Positions 53,354-63,411 of a stretch of DNA of 64,000 nucleotides are shown one piece after another. The notes beneath the pieces were generated by a model. That model was not told the origin of the DNA. It was given only the letters and a program-made list of their open reading frames with translations, and searched no databases. The DNA comes from Vibrio cidicii (GTDB taxonomy: Bacteria > Pseudomonadota > Gammaproteobacteria > Enterobacterales > Vibrionaceae), in assembly GCF_009763805.1 (NCBI RefSeq), contig NZ_CP046804.1, positions 992,001-1,056,000 on the forward strand, given 5' to 3'. The translations under genes and the position numbers were made by a program. The number at the start of each line of letters is the position of its first letter. The first letter of the stretch is position 1.

Positions 53354-56020
53354 TTATTCAGGTTTAGGTATCGGCGTTCGCCAATTGAGCCAATCTTCTT
53401 CTGGTTTGTCATTGAGGAAAAATGACTGGCCACTTTTTGCTGGGGGCGCGAGCTGCTTTTGTTGTGGGGTGGCAAATGCGATACCACCACGCACGACGCT
53501 GTCTAGCGTTCCTGCCTTAATGCTAGCCCCAGACAAGCCAATCGACACATCGACTCCGGATGCATTCCAGAAGACGCTGTTTTGTCGCACCAAATACGCG
53601 TATTGCGCATCAATCTTGATGGTAGAAATCACGCGATCGGCAAACTCTCCAAGCTCAACGGAGGTCACTTGGCCGATTTCCATCTGGCGGTAGAGGATTG
53701 GCGTGCCGACTTTTATCGATCCGCGTTGTTCACTTTGTAAGGTGAAAACGACTCCGCGAGAGTTGGGGGCATCGCTTTCTAGCTTGAAACGGTATTGAGC
53801 TTGACCATGGCCTGGCAGGACATGGATGTATTTCGCCAGCAGTGCATCAAAATTATCTATGCCACCAATACCTAAGGACGGCTGGGCTAGCCAGAAATGG
53901 CTGCCTTCAACCGCAATATGGCTGACATACTCAGGGTAGATCCGGGCTGAGGCGCTCACCGTGCCGCTTTTAAAATCGGGCACCACAAGAGTAACTTCAC
54001 CCACTTTGACACCTTGGTATTGAATGGGCATGCCTTTGCTGACGGTTTGTTGCCCATTTGTGGTGAGCGAAATGATACGGCCGAATGTGCGAGCTTCATT
54101 TTGATCTGGGTAGAGTTTCCACTTCTCGGCAATTTTGTTTTCTATGCCGGGAATAGAATCGAAAGCGATCCCGCCTTGAATTAAGGTTTTTAAGGGAGAG
54201 GCTTTGATTGCAACACCAGCAAGGCTGGCTTCGATTTCTACTCCAGAGCGATTCCAAAATACGGTTTGCTCGGAAATCAAATGTTTGTAGCGATTTTCAA
54301 TGCTGACCTCGACCGTTACACCGCCTTCAGCAAGCTGAAAGTCAGAGACGCTTCCGACGGGCAGATTGCGATAGAGCAGGGGGCTCCCTTTGGAAATTGG
54401 CGGCAACTCAGCAGAAAACAGCGTCAGAGTTTGAGAGCCACTCTGATTGTACTTTGCCAGCTCGGCCAGTGAGCGGCTCTGATGTAATTGATACGAAGGG
54501 CTAATTTTCTCCTTACCCTCGCTCACAAAGCTTATCGACCCAGTTAAAAGTTGCTTTGCGGGTGGAACGGAAATATTCAAGCCTGATTCAGTCAGCTCCG
54601 CACTGGCACTTCCAGTGACAAAAAAGCGGTTTTGCGAGCGAATCAAATGGGCATATTGGTTGTCAATCAGTACGTCAAAGTAAACTTCATGCTGCTTACG
54701 CCCTAAGCCTTCGTCAAGCAGCCCAACTTTGATCACCGAACCGACAACAATCCCTTTGTAGAGCAGATTCGCACCGACATCTAAGCCAAACGAGTTGTCT
54801 GATAACAGGCGGATGGCAATCGACTTAGCTTGCTCTTGATTGTATTCGGTTTTACGGATGGCATTAAAACGGCGAGTTCGTTCTCCATCGCCGGGTATCA
54901 ACGTGAGAAAATTGCCGCGCACTAAGTTGCCAATGTTCTCAACGCCTGAGAGCGAGACTTTTGCCTCTTCAAGGATAAACTTACTGCCACTGGTGAGCAG
55001 ATCGTTGAACGCAGGTTGAATCGCCGCAGATGCGACAATCACCTCGCGCCCTTCTGAAAGCGATAGGTCGGTGATTTGTCCGACTTCAATCCCGCGATAC
55101 ATAATCGGCGCACCGTTTGGACTCACATTATGGTCGTCCGGTAACGTAATGGTGACAGAAATGCCTCGACCAGCGGTTTTCAGATCGCGGTAAAGACGAA
55201 ATTCGCTATTCTCCTCCACCGGTCCACCATCGTCGGGGGAATCGACCGCAATCGCACCGCCGAGCAAAGCGGTCATATTTTCCAAGCGCACATCCACACC
55301 TTCAAAACCGATGCTGGCTCCAATACCACTAACGTTCCAAAAGCGGCTTTGGTCGTTAATGATGTGTCGATACTCATCGTTAATGCTGGCGTGGATGGTA
55401 ACCGACTTGCCATCTTCATCCAATTGATAGCTGTACACTTCACCGATCGGTATCTTTTTATAGAAAATCTTAGAACCGATTGAGACGCCACCCAGATCTT
55501 TGGCTTTGAGTTTCAGAGTTAAACCTTGATTGGCCAAAAGGTCGGTTGGCGCTTTCTCTAACGCGTGAAAAACAGTTTCTGCTTCACTGGATTCACCCGG
55601 TTGGATCGCAATGTAGTTGCCGGAGACCAAAGCATCCAACCCAGAAATGCCGGAAAGACTTGCAGTGGGTTTAACCAACCAAAACCGGGTGTTTTGATTG
55701 AGCAGTTTGGTCGCTTCTGGATAGATGTCCGCATCGACGTAGATATTCGAAAGATCTTCAGAAAGATTAATATCTCGCACCATGCCAACTTCAAGACCTT
55801 GATAACGAATCGTGGTGCGACCTGCAATGAGTCCTTGTGCATCGGAGAAATAGATCTGCACACGCTGACCGGCATCATGAATCGCTTTGGCAACAAGCCA
55901 GCCAGCCAATAACATAGTCAGGATTGGCAGTATCCACAGGGGAGAAATCCCGCGGTTTTTACGCACGTCAGGGGTGTAAGAATTTTGTGAACTAGTAGGT
56001 GTGTTCATGCACAGACTCAT
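53354..56020 (-). CDS. letB: LetB (YebT), multi-MCE envelope transport protein
   Basis: This 888-residue protein has one N-terminal membrane segment (ISPLWILPILTMLLAGWLVA) followed by seven successive MCE domains, recognised from recurring segments such as GRTTIRYQGLEVGMV, GAPIMYRGIEVGQI, GTPILYRQMEIGQV and the closing LSGxxxLxxGNYI type. Seven domains equals E. coli LetB, which forms a tunnel across the periplasm for lipids. ATG 56020 overlaps the stop of letA (ATGA), implying coupled translation; an internal ATG at 56008 is the main alternative. Confidence 0.92.
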   Translation of the reverse strand: MSLCMNTPTSSQNSYTPDVRKNRGISPLWILPILTMLLAGWLVAKAIHDAGQRVQIYFSDAQGLIAGRTTIRYQGLEVGMVRDINLSEDLSNIYVDADIYPEATKLLNQNTRFWLVKPTASLSGISGLDALVSGNYIAIQPGESSEAETVFHALEKAPTDLLANQGLTLKLKAKDLGGVSIGSKIFYKKIPIGEVYSYQLDEDGKSVTIHASINDEYRHIINDQSRFWNVSGIGASIGFEGVDVRLENMTALLGGAIAVDSPDDGGPVEENSEFRLYRDLKTAGRGISVTITLPDDHNVSPNGAPIMYRGIEVGQITDLSLSEGREVIVASAAIQPAFNDLLTSGSKFILEEAKVSLSGVENIGNLVRGNFLTLIPGDGERTRRFNAIRKTEYNQEQAKSIAIRLLSDNSFGLDVGANLLYKGIVVGSVIKVGLLDEGLGRKQHEVYFDVLIDNQYAHLIRSQNRFFVTGSASAELTESGLNISVPPAKQLLTGSISFVSEGKEKISPSYQLHQSRSLAELAKYNQSGSQTLTLFSAELPPISKGSPLLYRNLPVGSVSDFQLAEGGVTVEVSIENRYKHLISEQTVFWNRSGVEIEASLAGVAIKASPLKTLIQGGIAFDSIPGIENKIAEKWKLYPDQNEARTFGRIISLTTNGQQTVSKGMPIQYQGVKVGEVTLVVPDFKSGTVSASARIYPEYVSHIAVEGSHFWLAQPSLGIGGIDNFDALLAKYIHVLPGHGQAQYRFKLESDAPNSRGVVFTLQSEQRGSIKVGTPILYRQMEIGQVTSVELGEFADRVISTIKIDAQYAYLVRQNSVFWNASGVDVSIGLSGASIKAGTLDSVVRGGIAFATPQQKQLAPPAKSGQSFFLNDKPEEDWLNWRTPIPKPE

Positions 56021-57264
56021 CTTTTTTTTGCTTGCGAGTAATCGTCCCAAATCAGACGAGGGTCGATACTCTCTGCGGCCAACATGGTAAAAACGACCAC
56101 TAAACCAAAAGCGACCGCACCATATCCGGGGGTAAAATCTAAAATCCGACCTCGATCCACTAAGGTCATCATAATTGAGATAACAAACAGGTCCAATACG
56201 GACCATTTTCCAATCCACTTGACCACAAAGTAAATGATCATTCGCTGTCGATGATACACAGATCGCTTAATGTGAATGCAAATCAGGATATAAGCCAAGC
56301 CGAGGATCTTGGCCACGGGCACAACAATACTGGCAATGAATATGATGGCAGCAATGCCATGCATGCCATTTTTGATCAGCGAGGCGACGCCGGAGAAAAT
56401 GGTGTCTTGCAATCTTTGCCCGTTGGTGATCAGAATCGAAATCGGGATCAAGTTTGCAGGAAAAATGGCAATTGTCGCGGCAATTAAAAACGCCCAAGTC
56501 TTTTGCAAAGAATAAGGTTTCCGATGATGCAACGGACTGTCACAGCGGATACAGTGCTCAGCTTCGGGTTGAGACATATGGCAGCAGTGACAGTGGACGT
56601 GCTTTTCTTCTAATTGATAATGCTGTTCAGCATGCCAATTTTCCCAATAACGCCGCACACTAACGCGTGTAATGAGTAGCACACTAAAAAGCTGCAGTAA
56701 TAACAGTCCAATAAGCCCAGGGCCCACAAAAATATCGGAATAGTCTTGCAGCTTAAAGCAGGAGACGGCGATGCTGACGAGAAAGACATCCAGCATCATC
56801 CAATGCTTTAATGTCTGCACGGTAGCAAGCGAATATTTGAGCAGATGAAACCAGCCTCGTTTGAGGGCAAGATGCGCAAGCACCACCGCACTGCACACCA
56901 GAAACGGGGCAAGAGAGCTACAAAAGAAAATTAAAAGTGACAGTGCAACGTATCCTTCCCCCATCAGCGCCCACACTCCTGAGGGGAGGGTGGCCGGGAT
57001 CATCACACCAAACAGACGAATACTAATAAAGTCAAAAAAGTGCGAAGGAATAAACAGCATCAGGCAGGTGATGGCAATCGCCAAATTACCCGAGAGGCTC
57101 GGCCGACCACCGCGGTAAAGCTGCGTGCCACAGCGAGGGCAATAGGCGCTTTTGCCGGAAGCAACCGAAATCACATCGACAGGCAGCTCACACCCCTGAC
57201 ATAGGCGTACTTGCGTAATTTCCGTGCGATGCTGAGTGGCTGAGTTGGGTGATTGAGAGGTCAT
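56017..57264 (-). CDS. letA: LetA (YebS), PqiA-family inner-membrane protein
   Basis: The 415-residue protein has two zinc-ribbon-like Cys clusters (CQGCELP..YCPRCG near residues 22-45; CHCCHMSQ..HCIRCD near 226-243). Each is followed by a bundle of four membrane helices, the duplicated PqiA architecture. It is the inner-membrane partner of LetB in envelope lipid transport. It begins 45 bp after the ABC exporter gene. A perfect 23-bp palindrome (57254-57276) covers its start codon and ribosome-binding site. Confidence 0.92.
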   Translation of the reverse strand: MTSQSPNSATQHRTEITQVRLCQGCELPVDVISVASGKSAYCPRCGTQLYRGGRPSLSGNLAIAITCLMLFIPSHFFDFISIRLFGVMIPATLPSGVWALMGEGYVALSLLIFFCSSLAPFLVCSAVVLAHLALKRGWFHLLKYSLATVQTLKHWMMLDVFLVSIAVSCFKLQDYSDIFVGPGLIGLLLLQLFSVLLITRVSVRRYWENWHAEQHYQLEEKHVHCHCCHMSQPEAEHCIRCDSPLHHRKPYSLQKTWAFLIAATIAIFPANLIPISILITNGQRLQDTIFSGVASLIKNGMHGIAAIIFIASIVVPVAKILGLAYILICIHIKRSVYHRQRMIIYFVVKWIGKWSVLDLFVISIMMTLVDRGRILDFTPGYGAVAFGLVVVFTMLAAESIDPRLIWDDYSQAKKR

Positions 57265-57276
57265 AATGACCTCTCA
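57254..57276. promoter_or_regulatory. 23-bp palindrome over the letA start
   Basis: TGAGAGGTCAT-A-ATGACCTCTCA is perfectly symmetric. On the letA strand the left arm holds the GAGAGG ribosome-binding site and the right arm the ATG and the first codons. It could act as a protein operator, or the RNA could fold to hide the start site. Confidence 0.72.
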
Positions 57277-57309
57277 GCGAGGGAAGATGAACGCGTCAAT
57301 AAAAAAGTA

Positions 57310-59106
57310 TCAGGCGTGAGATTGCACACTTCCATAGAGTGTTTGATATAACCCGTCTTGTTCAACCAGCTCCAAATGGGTACCTGATTGCGTAACCTGT
57401 CCATCTTCCAAAACATAGATGATATCCGCCTGTTTCACTGCTGATAGCCGATGGGCAACAATCAGTGTGGTACGTCCTCGAAGAAATTCATTCAACGCTT
57501 TGTGCAGCGCAGCTTCCGTTGCGGTATCGAGCGCAGAGGTCGCCTCGTCCAGAATAACAAACTTAGGATTGCTCAGCACCATGCGTGCAATGGCTAGGCG
57601 CTGGCGTTGTCCGCCGGACAATCGAATACCGTTGCGTCCAACTTGTGTTTCAAGTCCGTCAGTAAGCTGGGTGATGACATCTTGTAGCTGAGCAACTTCG
57701 AGTGCATGCCACAGTGCATTCTCTTCGTAAGCACCACCTAAGGTGAGATTATGCCGTAAGCTGTCATTAAATAGTATAGGTTGTTGTAAAACAACAGCTA
57801 TCTGATCGCGGATAATCTCAAATCCAATGTCGTCCGTGGTTTCTCCGTTGTACAGAATCCGACCACTACTGGCTTGGTAGACCCCAATAAAAAGTTGGAT
57901 CAAGGTTGATTTTCCGCCGCCACTTGCGCCGACTAAAGCGACTTTTTTTCCAGCGGGAATAGTTAAAGACAGATTGTTGAGCACCTGATTATCGCTATTG
58001 TAAGCAAAATTTACCTGCTCTACTTTTACTTCCACTTCGCCTTCGTTTAAGAAAGGATTTACTTTCGAAATCGGCCTATGTTCTTCTTCCAGTTCAAGGA
58101 GAGCGTTGATACGGGTCAGGGCCGCCTTGGCGCTATACCAAGAAAACTGAATGCTGAGCAATTCTTGTACGGGGGTCAACATAAACCACAGATAGCCAAA
58201 CACGGCAAAAATCTGGCCAATGGTTAAATCGCTAAACAGCACCATCAACATAGCAACGGCGCGAAAGAGTTCGAAACCGATCAAAAACAGCAAAAAGGAG
58301 ACACGTCCAGCGGCTTCCGACTGCCAGGCGTACTTGTCGGCATTGATGCGCACCTGATCGGCTTGCTGTTTCAACTCTTGCAAAAATTCACGTTCTTTGT
58401 TGGCCGCTCGTAACTGGTAAATGCCATCGAGAGTTTCCACTAAGCGGCTTTGAAACTGTTCGAACGCTTGGTTCTCATGCCGCTTAAGATGCTTGACCTT
58501 GCTGCCAAGCTTGCGGGAGAAGTAGATAACGATCGGATTCACCAGCAGAATAAACAGGCCTAGCCGCCATTCCAACCACAGCAAGACGACCGCTGTGCCG
58601 ATGACCGTTAGCAGGCTGATGACAAATTTTGCGAGTGTGCTGCCGATGAACTGGTCGATGGTTTCGATGTCAGTGATCAAGTGGGCATTGATTCCGCCGC
58701 TGCCTCTTGTCTCGTACTGTCGAATGCTGATCCTACCAAGCTTGTCGATCATTTTGGCCCGCATCAGGTAGGTGATGGTTTTCGAAACCAGAGTAAATTG
58801 ACGGCTTTGAAGAATGTTGAATGCTTGGCTCAATGCGCGCATCAACACGACCAAAAACAGGGTAAAGAAGATATAGCCAGTCGGAGTTTGCCATGCATGA
58901 GGTAAAACCCCATTCATTAACTCTAAACCTTTACCGGGTTGGTCCATGAGTACTTCATCGACCATTAACGGCATCAAGAGAGGAATAGGCACGCTGAGTA
59001 AAGTGGCGATGATAGCAATGAAATTGGCAAACAGAAGCTTTGACTTATGTTTTTTTACTTGTGTTATCAACCAGGAACGGCTAATAGTGTCAGTTGAGGA
59101 AATCAT
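57310..59106 (-). CDS. ABC exporter half-transporter (MsbA-like)
   Basis: This 598-residue protein fuses a six-helix exporter domain (residues about 1-340) with a nucleotide-binding domain. The latter has Walker A GASGGGKST, signature LSGGQRQR, Walker B FVILDEATSALD and switch His in IVAHRLS, all intact. It should work as a homodimer exporting lipids, drugs or peptides, but the substrate is not evident. It precedes letA by 45 bp on the same strand without a visible terminator, so cotranscription with letAB is possible. Confidence 0.88.
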   Translation of the reverse strand: MISSTDTISRSWLITQVKKHKSKLLFANFIAIIATLLSVPIPLLMPLMVDEVLMDQPGKGLELMNGVLPHAWQTPTGYIFFTLFLVVLMRALSQAFNILQSRQFTLVSKTITYLMRAKMIDKLGRISIRQYETRGSGGINAHLITDIETIDQFIGSTLAKFVISLLTVIGTAVVLLWLEWRLGLFILLVNPIVIYFSRKLGSKVKHLKRHENQAFEQFQSRLVETLDGIYQLRAANKEREFLQELKQQADQVRINADKYAWQSEAAGRVSFLLFLIGFELFRAVAMLMVLFSDLTIGQIFAVFGYLWFMLTPVQELLSIQFSWYSAKAALTRINALLELEEEHRPISKVNPFLNEGEVEVKVEQVNFAYNSDNQVLNNLSLTIPAGKKVALVGASGGGKSTLIQLFIGVYQASSGRILYNGETTDDIGFEIIRDQIAVVLQQPILFNDSLRHNLTLGGAYEENALWHALEVAQLQDVITQLTDGLETQVGRNGIRLSGGQRQRLAIARMVLSNPKFVILDEATSALDTATEAALHKALNEFLRGRTTLIVAHRLSAVKQADIIYVLEDGQVTQSGTHLELVEQDGLYQTLYGSVQSHA

Positions 59107-59237
59107 TATAATGAGAATAAGTCCTATTTATGTTCGAGCGAGCATTCTAGCCGTTCTCGATGGGAATCCCAAGTAAATTCAGAAACACCCGCATAGCGTA
59201 GTCATGCTGTGCGTTTGCAGTAAAATCGGAAGTTGAT

Positions 59238-59712
59238 ATGACTATTGAACAATACCAAACCTTGACTAAACAAGCCGTGGCCTTGATCGAATCTGAACAC
59301 GACTTGATTGCCAATCTATCAAATATCAGTGCCTTGCTCTCTATGGAGCTTGAAGATCTGAACTGGGTTGGCTTTTATCTCTATAAAGAAGAACAACTGG
59401 TTCTAGGGCCATTCCAAGGCAAACCAGCTTGTGTGCGTATTCCTATGGGTAAAGGGGTTTGTGGCACAGCAGCGGCAACCAACACCGTACAGCGTGTCCA
59501 TGATGTGCACCAGTTTCGAAGGGCATATTGCGTGTGATGCAGCGAGCAATTCGGAGATCGTACTGCCATTTTCTATTAACGGCACCTTGGCTGGCGTTTT
59601 AGATATTGATAGCCCAAGTGTTGGCCGATTCAGTGAAACAGATGAAGCTGGGCTCACATTTTTTATGGCGGAAGTAGAAAAGCTGCTTAATTCCCACGCG
59701 AACAAAGCATAA
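59238..59712 (+). pseudogene. msrC: free methionine-(R)-sulfoxide reductase MsrC, frameshifted
   Basis: The first frame reads to about residue 91 (GPFQGKPACVRIPMGKGVCGTAA, VHDVHQF) and the second resumes EGHIACDAASNSEIVLPF. Removing one T from GTTTC at 59513-59517 joins them as VHDVHQFEGHIACDAASN, matching the E. coli GAF-domain enzyme (165 residues; 157 here). The Cys residues used in catalysis (CVRIP, GVCGTA, ACDAAS) are all present in the repaired protein. The enzyme reduces free Met-R-sulfoxide. As written it is broken before the last catalytic Cys. Confidence 0.92.
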
Positions 59713-59811
59713 ATTCGGTAACGAGAGTGGTTTTTCGTTCGCAGGTCACTATAATACGAGGATATTTTTATCTTAATGCTCGCGGACAGGCCGCTCTAAC
59801 CAGGACAACTC

Positions 59812-60438
59812 ATGACTGAAAAGTTAAAAAACAGCAAAGAAGTTATTGCATATATTGCTGAATGTTTCCCTAATTGCTTTACTCTAGAAGGTGAAGCAAA
59901 GCCACTTAAAATCGGTATTTTTCAAGATCTTGCGGATCGTCTGAGCGACGATGAGAAAGTGAGCAAAACTCAGCTTCGTGCAGCGTTAAGACAGTACACT
60001 TCATCTTGGCGCTATTTACATGGCGTTAAAGCGGGCGCAACACGTGTTGACCTAGATGGTAATGCCTGTGGTGTTCTGGAAGAAGAACATGTAGAGCACG
60101 CAAAAGCTACTCTGGCTGAAAGCAAAGCGAAAGTTCAAGCTCGTCGCAAAGAACAAGCGCAAAAAGCTCGTGAAGAAAGCAAGGCTGATAAGCCTAAGGC
60201 AAAAAAAGCACCACAACAACGTCGTAACAACAAGCCACAAGCTCAGAAACCAGCAGAAAAGCCGGTTGAAACGCGTGCGCTGAATGCAGATGAATATATT
60301 GTCGGCAAGTCAGTCAACGTCAATATGGGCAAGGGCAATATGGCTGCGACAATCGTAGAAATCAACAAGGATGATGTGCGTGTTCAACTAGCTAACGGCC
60401 TACAAATGGTTGTCAAAGCGGAGCACTTGCGCGCATAA
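59812..60438 (+). CDS. proQ: RNA chaperone ProQ
   Basis: The protein (208 residues) has an N-terminal FinO/ProQ RNA-binding domain ([42 protein letters not shown]). A basic, Lys/Gln-rich linker with a helical [12 protein letters not shown] part follows, then a C-terminal Tudor-like domain ([33 protein letters not shown]). ProQ binds sRNAs and mRNA 3' ends. AGGAC precedes the ATG. prc follows after 17 bp, the same order as in E. coli. Confidence 0.95.
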   Translation: MTEKLKNSKEVIAYIAECFPNCFTLEGEAKPLKIGIFQDLADRLSDDEKVSKTQLRAALRQYTSSWRYLHGVKAGATRVDLDGNACGVLEEEHVEHAKATLAESKAKVQARRKEQAQKAREESKADKPKAKKAPQQRRNNKPQAQKPAEKPVETRALNADEYIVGKSVNVNMGKGNMAATIVEINKDDVRVQLANGLQMVVKAEHLRA

Positions 60439-60455
60439 AGGAGACACTCCTACGC

Positions 60456-62459
60456 ATGAAATGCCGTTCAAAATTGACCCTGATCGCTGCCGGCCTTTGG
60501 CTGGCAGCATCAGCTCAGGCTCTTGAAGCCAAATTATCTCTCAAAGATCTTCCCGTTCTTGCTCCTGAAATTCAGCATGAAACCGCGAGCAAGCGAGTGA
60601 CTTCCCGATTCACCCGCTCTCACTATAAACATTTCAATCTGAACGATGACTTCTCTAAAGCGATTTTTACGCGCTATATTGAGTTGCTCGATTACAACAA
60701 GAACATTTTCACACAAGCCGATATCGATGCTTTCTCCACTTGGTCAACCCAGCTTGATGATCAGCTTAAAGCTGGCGACAATCAGATAGCCTTTGACGTC
60801 TACAACTTGTCCATGAAGAAGCGTTTTGAGCGTTTCTCATTTGCCCTCAAGCTGTTAGATAAGGAAATTACATTTGATAGCGATGACTTTATTGAACTGG
60901 ATCGAGCAAAGTCTGCTTGGCCAAAAGATAAAGCGGAACTCGATGAGCTTTGGCGCAAACGCGTTAAATACGATGCGCTTAACCTGAAATTAACGGGTAA
61001 AGAGTGGCCAGAGATCAAAGACGTTTTGGAAAAACGTTATAACAACGCGATGAAGCGCATCACGCAGACGCGTAACGAAGACGCTTTCCAGTTGTACATG
61101 AATGCGTTTGCTCGTGAAGTCGATCCGCATACCAGCTATTTGTCACCGCGTAACGCAGAACAATTCCAATCAGAAATGAATCTGTCACTGGAAGGGATCG
61201 GTGCCGTACTGCAAATGACCGACGATTATACGGTCATTCGTTCATTGGTGGCTGGTGGGCCTGCATCAAAGAGTAAACAGCTTGGTGAAGGTGACCGAAT
61301 CATCGGTGTTGGCCAGGATGGCAAAGAGATTGTCGATATCATTGGCTGGCGTCTCGATGACGTTGTGCAGTTGATCAAAGGTCCGAAAGGAACGAAAGTG
61401 AATCTGCAAGTTTTGCCTGATGGTAAAGATGCTAAGAGTTACGTGGTCACAATTGTTCGAGATAAGATTCGCCTTGAAGACAGAGCGGTAAAAGCAAAGA
61501 CAATTGAAAAAGACGGCAAAAAAATCGGTGTTCTGGAAGTGCCGAGTTTTTATGTTGGTCTGTCTAAAGATACCGATAAGCTGTTAACTGACCTTAAGTC
61601 TCAAGGCGTCGACGGCATCATTGTTGATTTGCGAAACAACGGTGGTGGAGCGCTTACAGAGGCGACGGCATTGACTGGTCTTTTCATTGAGAAAGGTCCT
61701 GTTGTGCAAGTTCGTGACAGCTACGGACGAGTGAAAGTTAATGCCGATACCGACGGAGAAATCAGCTATGCGGGTCCAATGACGGTATTAGTCAATCGCT
61801 ACAGTGCATCCGCATCGGAAATTTTTGCGGCTGCGTTACAAGATTACGGTAGAGCCATTATTCTGGGTGAGAACTCGTTTGGCAAAGGCACGGTACAACA
61901 ACATCGTTCTTTGAATCATATTTATGATTTATTCGATAAAGAGCTCGGCTATGTTCAGTATACGATCCAAAAGTTCTATCGTATTGACGGCGGGAGTACG
62001 CAAAATAAAGGAGTTGTGCCAGATATCGCCTATCCAACCGCGGTTGATCCGGAAGAGACAGGCGAGAGCGTTGAAGACAATGCGTTGCCTTGGGACCGCA
62101 TTGAAAAAGCAGATTATACGGTGTTACAGCGTAATGCTGAATTGGTCAACGAATTAAAGTTAAAGCACGATGCGAGAATTGCCAACCAGCTAGAGTTTAA
62201 GTTCATCGCTGAAGATATTGCCAAGTACAAAGCGGAAAAAGATGACAACAAGTTGTCCTTAAACGAAAAAGTGCGTAAGCAAGAATCTGAAAGTGCTGAA
62301 AAAACTCGACTTGATCGCATTAATCAGCGTCAGCTTCTCGAAGGGAAAAAGCCTTTTGACAATCTTGATGATGTGCCAAAAGACTACGAATATCCCGATG
62401 CTTACTTAGATGAATCGGTCTCGATTATGGTCGACATGCTTAAGATAGCCAAATCTTAA
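60456..62459 (+). CDS. prc: tail-specific periplasmic protease Prc
   Basis: This 667-residue protein has a signal peptide (cleaved after ASAQA), an N-terminal helical domain, and a PDZ domain (residues about 235-320, LEGIGAVLQMTDDYTVIRSLVAGGPA). The S41 protease core has the catalytic Ser in NRYSASASEIFAAA (about residue 450) and Lys in FGKGTVQQ (about residue 475). Prc cleaves proteins with non-polar C-termini, including the peptidoglycan hydrolase MepS. AAGGAG lies 13 nt before the ATG, somewhat far. It is followed by a strong terminator. Confidence 0.95.
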   Translation: MKCRSKLTLIAAGLWLAASAQALEAKLSLKDLPVLAPEIQHETASKRVTSRFTRSHYKHFNLNDDFSKAIFTRYIELLDYNKNIFTQADIDAFSTWSTQLDDQLKAGDNQIAFDVYNLSMKKRFERFSFALKLLDKEITFDSDDFIELDRAKSAWPKDKAELDELWRKRVKYDALNLKLTGKEWPEIKDVLEKRYNNAMKRITQTRNEDAFQLYMNAFAREVDPHTSYLSPRNAEQFQSEMNLSLEGIGAVLQMTDDYTVIRSLVAGGPASKSKQLGEGDRIIGVGQDGKEIVDIIGWRLDDVVQLIKGPKGTKVNLQVLPDGKDAKSYVVTIVRDKIRLEDRAVKAKTIEKDGKKIGVLEVPSFYVGLSKDTDKLLTDLKSQGVDGIIVDLRNNGGGALTEATALTGLFIEKGPVVQVRDSYGRVKVNADTDGEISYAGPMTVLVNRYSASASEIFAAALQDYGRAIILGENSFGKGTVQQHRSLNHIYDLFDKELGYVQYTIQKFYRIDGGSTQNKGVVPDIAYPTAVDPEETGESVEDNALPWDRIEKADYTVLQRNAELVNELKLKHDARIANQLEFKFIAEDIAKYKAEKDDNKLSLNEKVRKQESESAEKTRLDRINQRQLLEGKKPFDNLDDVPKDYEYPDAYLDESVSIMVDMLKIAKS

Positions 62460-62465
62460 ACCTTC

Positions 62466-62492
62466 AAGCGAGCCTCACTAGGCTCGCTTTTT
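62466..62492 (+). terminator. terminator of proQ-prc
   Basis: AAGCGAGCCT (62466-62475) pairs with AGGCTCGCTT (62480-62489), followed by TTTTT. Confidence 0.92.
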
Positions 62493-62667
62493 CATCATTC
62501 CATGTGCAAAAATCCTTCCTGAATTAAAACTATTTCATCTTGATGAATGCACTATTAAACGAGCGTTTTGTTATTTTTTATCGCGTAATAATGTGATTTA
62601 GATCTAAAATTTTCGCATTATTTTATCTCCAGACCTAAGCTGTAAGAAAAGAGCTGGAGATAAAACG

Positions 62668-63336
62668 ATGAGACATTTCCTACTTTTCCTTGCAGTTATC
62701 ATGTTTCCTGTCACACAGGCAAATGAAGTGGGTGAAGCCCCTTCTGATCTCACTCAATTTGACACCCCCCTTTTGTTGGGTGATTGGTATTTAGTCAACC
62801 CCAACCCTGAATCAGGCCGAGAAGATTTCCGAGCGATCAAACTGTCGCTAGGTTCAGATTACCAGTTCCAAATCGACATCCAGAAACGGGACTACAGTGT
62901 CGACCACTGGCAAGGGATGTACGCGGCCAACGAAGACACTATTATTCTCGGGCTAAATTCAGATCAACCTCAAGTGTACCAGTATGAAAGCAACCACCAC
63001 ATGCTCAATCTAAATGGGGTGACCTTTACTAAAGGATTGCCCAATGCACTGGCTGGTATTTGGTCGAGCGCTCATCTTTCCGGTGAGGGGATGATTGCCA
63101 ATCAAATCAACCGAGTGGATCTGGTGTTGCAACCCGATTTTGTCTTTATGTTCCGCGTTACTTCTGAAGGAGGGAGTGAGTCCGTCACGCAAGGCGTCTA
63201 CTATACCGAGGGCAATCACTTAGTTTTGTTGTATGAGAACGGTGAGCATAACACGACCTACACACTGGAAAGTGACAAGCTGACTCTGGAAGAAGAAAGC
63301 GGTGAGATGTTAGCGGTGCTGAACCGAGTTCGTTGA
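62668..63336 (+). CDS. secreted protein of unknown function
   Basis: The 222-residue protein has a signal peptide (MRHFLLFLAVIMFPVTQA). The mature part is rich in beta-strand-like segments. Two parts look internally similar, LLGDWYLVNP..FRAIKLSLGSDYQFQIDI and LAGIWSSAHLS..NRVDLVLQPDFVFMFRV, suggesting a duplicated lipocalin-like beta unit. No Cys or known motif is visible. AGCTGGAGATAAAACG precedes the ATG. I do not recognise the family; it is flanked by terminators and appears monocistronic. Confidence 0.7.
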   Translation: MRHFLLFLAVIMFPVTQANEVGEAPSDLTQFDTPLLLGDWYLVNPNPESGREDFRAIKLSLGSDYQFQIDIQKRDYSVDHWQGMYAANEDTIILGLNSDQPQVYQYESNHHMLNLNGVTFTKGLPNALAGIWSSAHLSGEGMIANQINRVDLVLQPDFVFMFRVTSEGGSESVTQGVYYTEGNHLVLLYENGEHNTTYTLESDKLTLEEESGEMLAVLNRVR

Positions 63337-63377
63337 ATGTGCATTGAACCATGAGTAAACAGTACAAAGTGTGGATA

Positions 63378-63411
63378 AGAGAGGATTTTTATAAAGTTCT
63401 CTCTTTTTTTG
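63378..63411 (+). terminator. terminator of the secreted-protein gene
   Basis: AAGAGAG (63378-63384) pairs with CTCTCTT (63400-63406) over a 15-nt loop, then a run of T to 63411. Confidence 0.65.
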
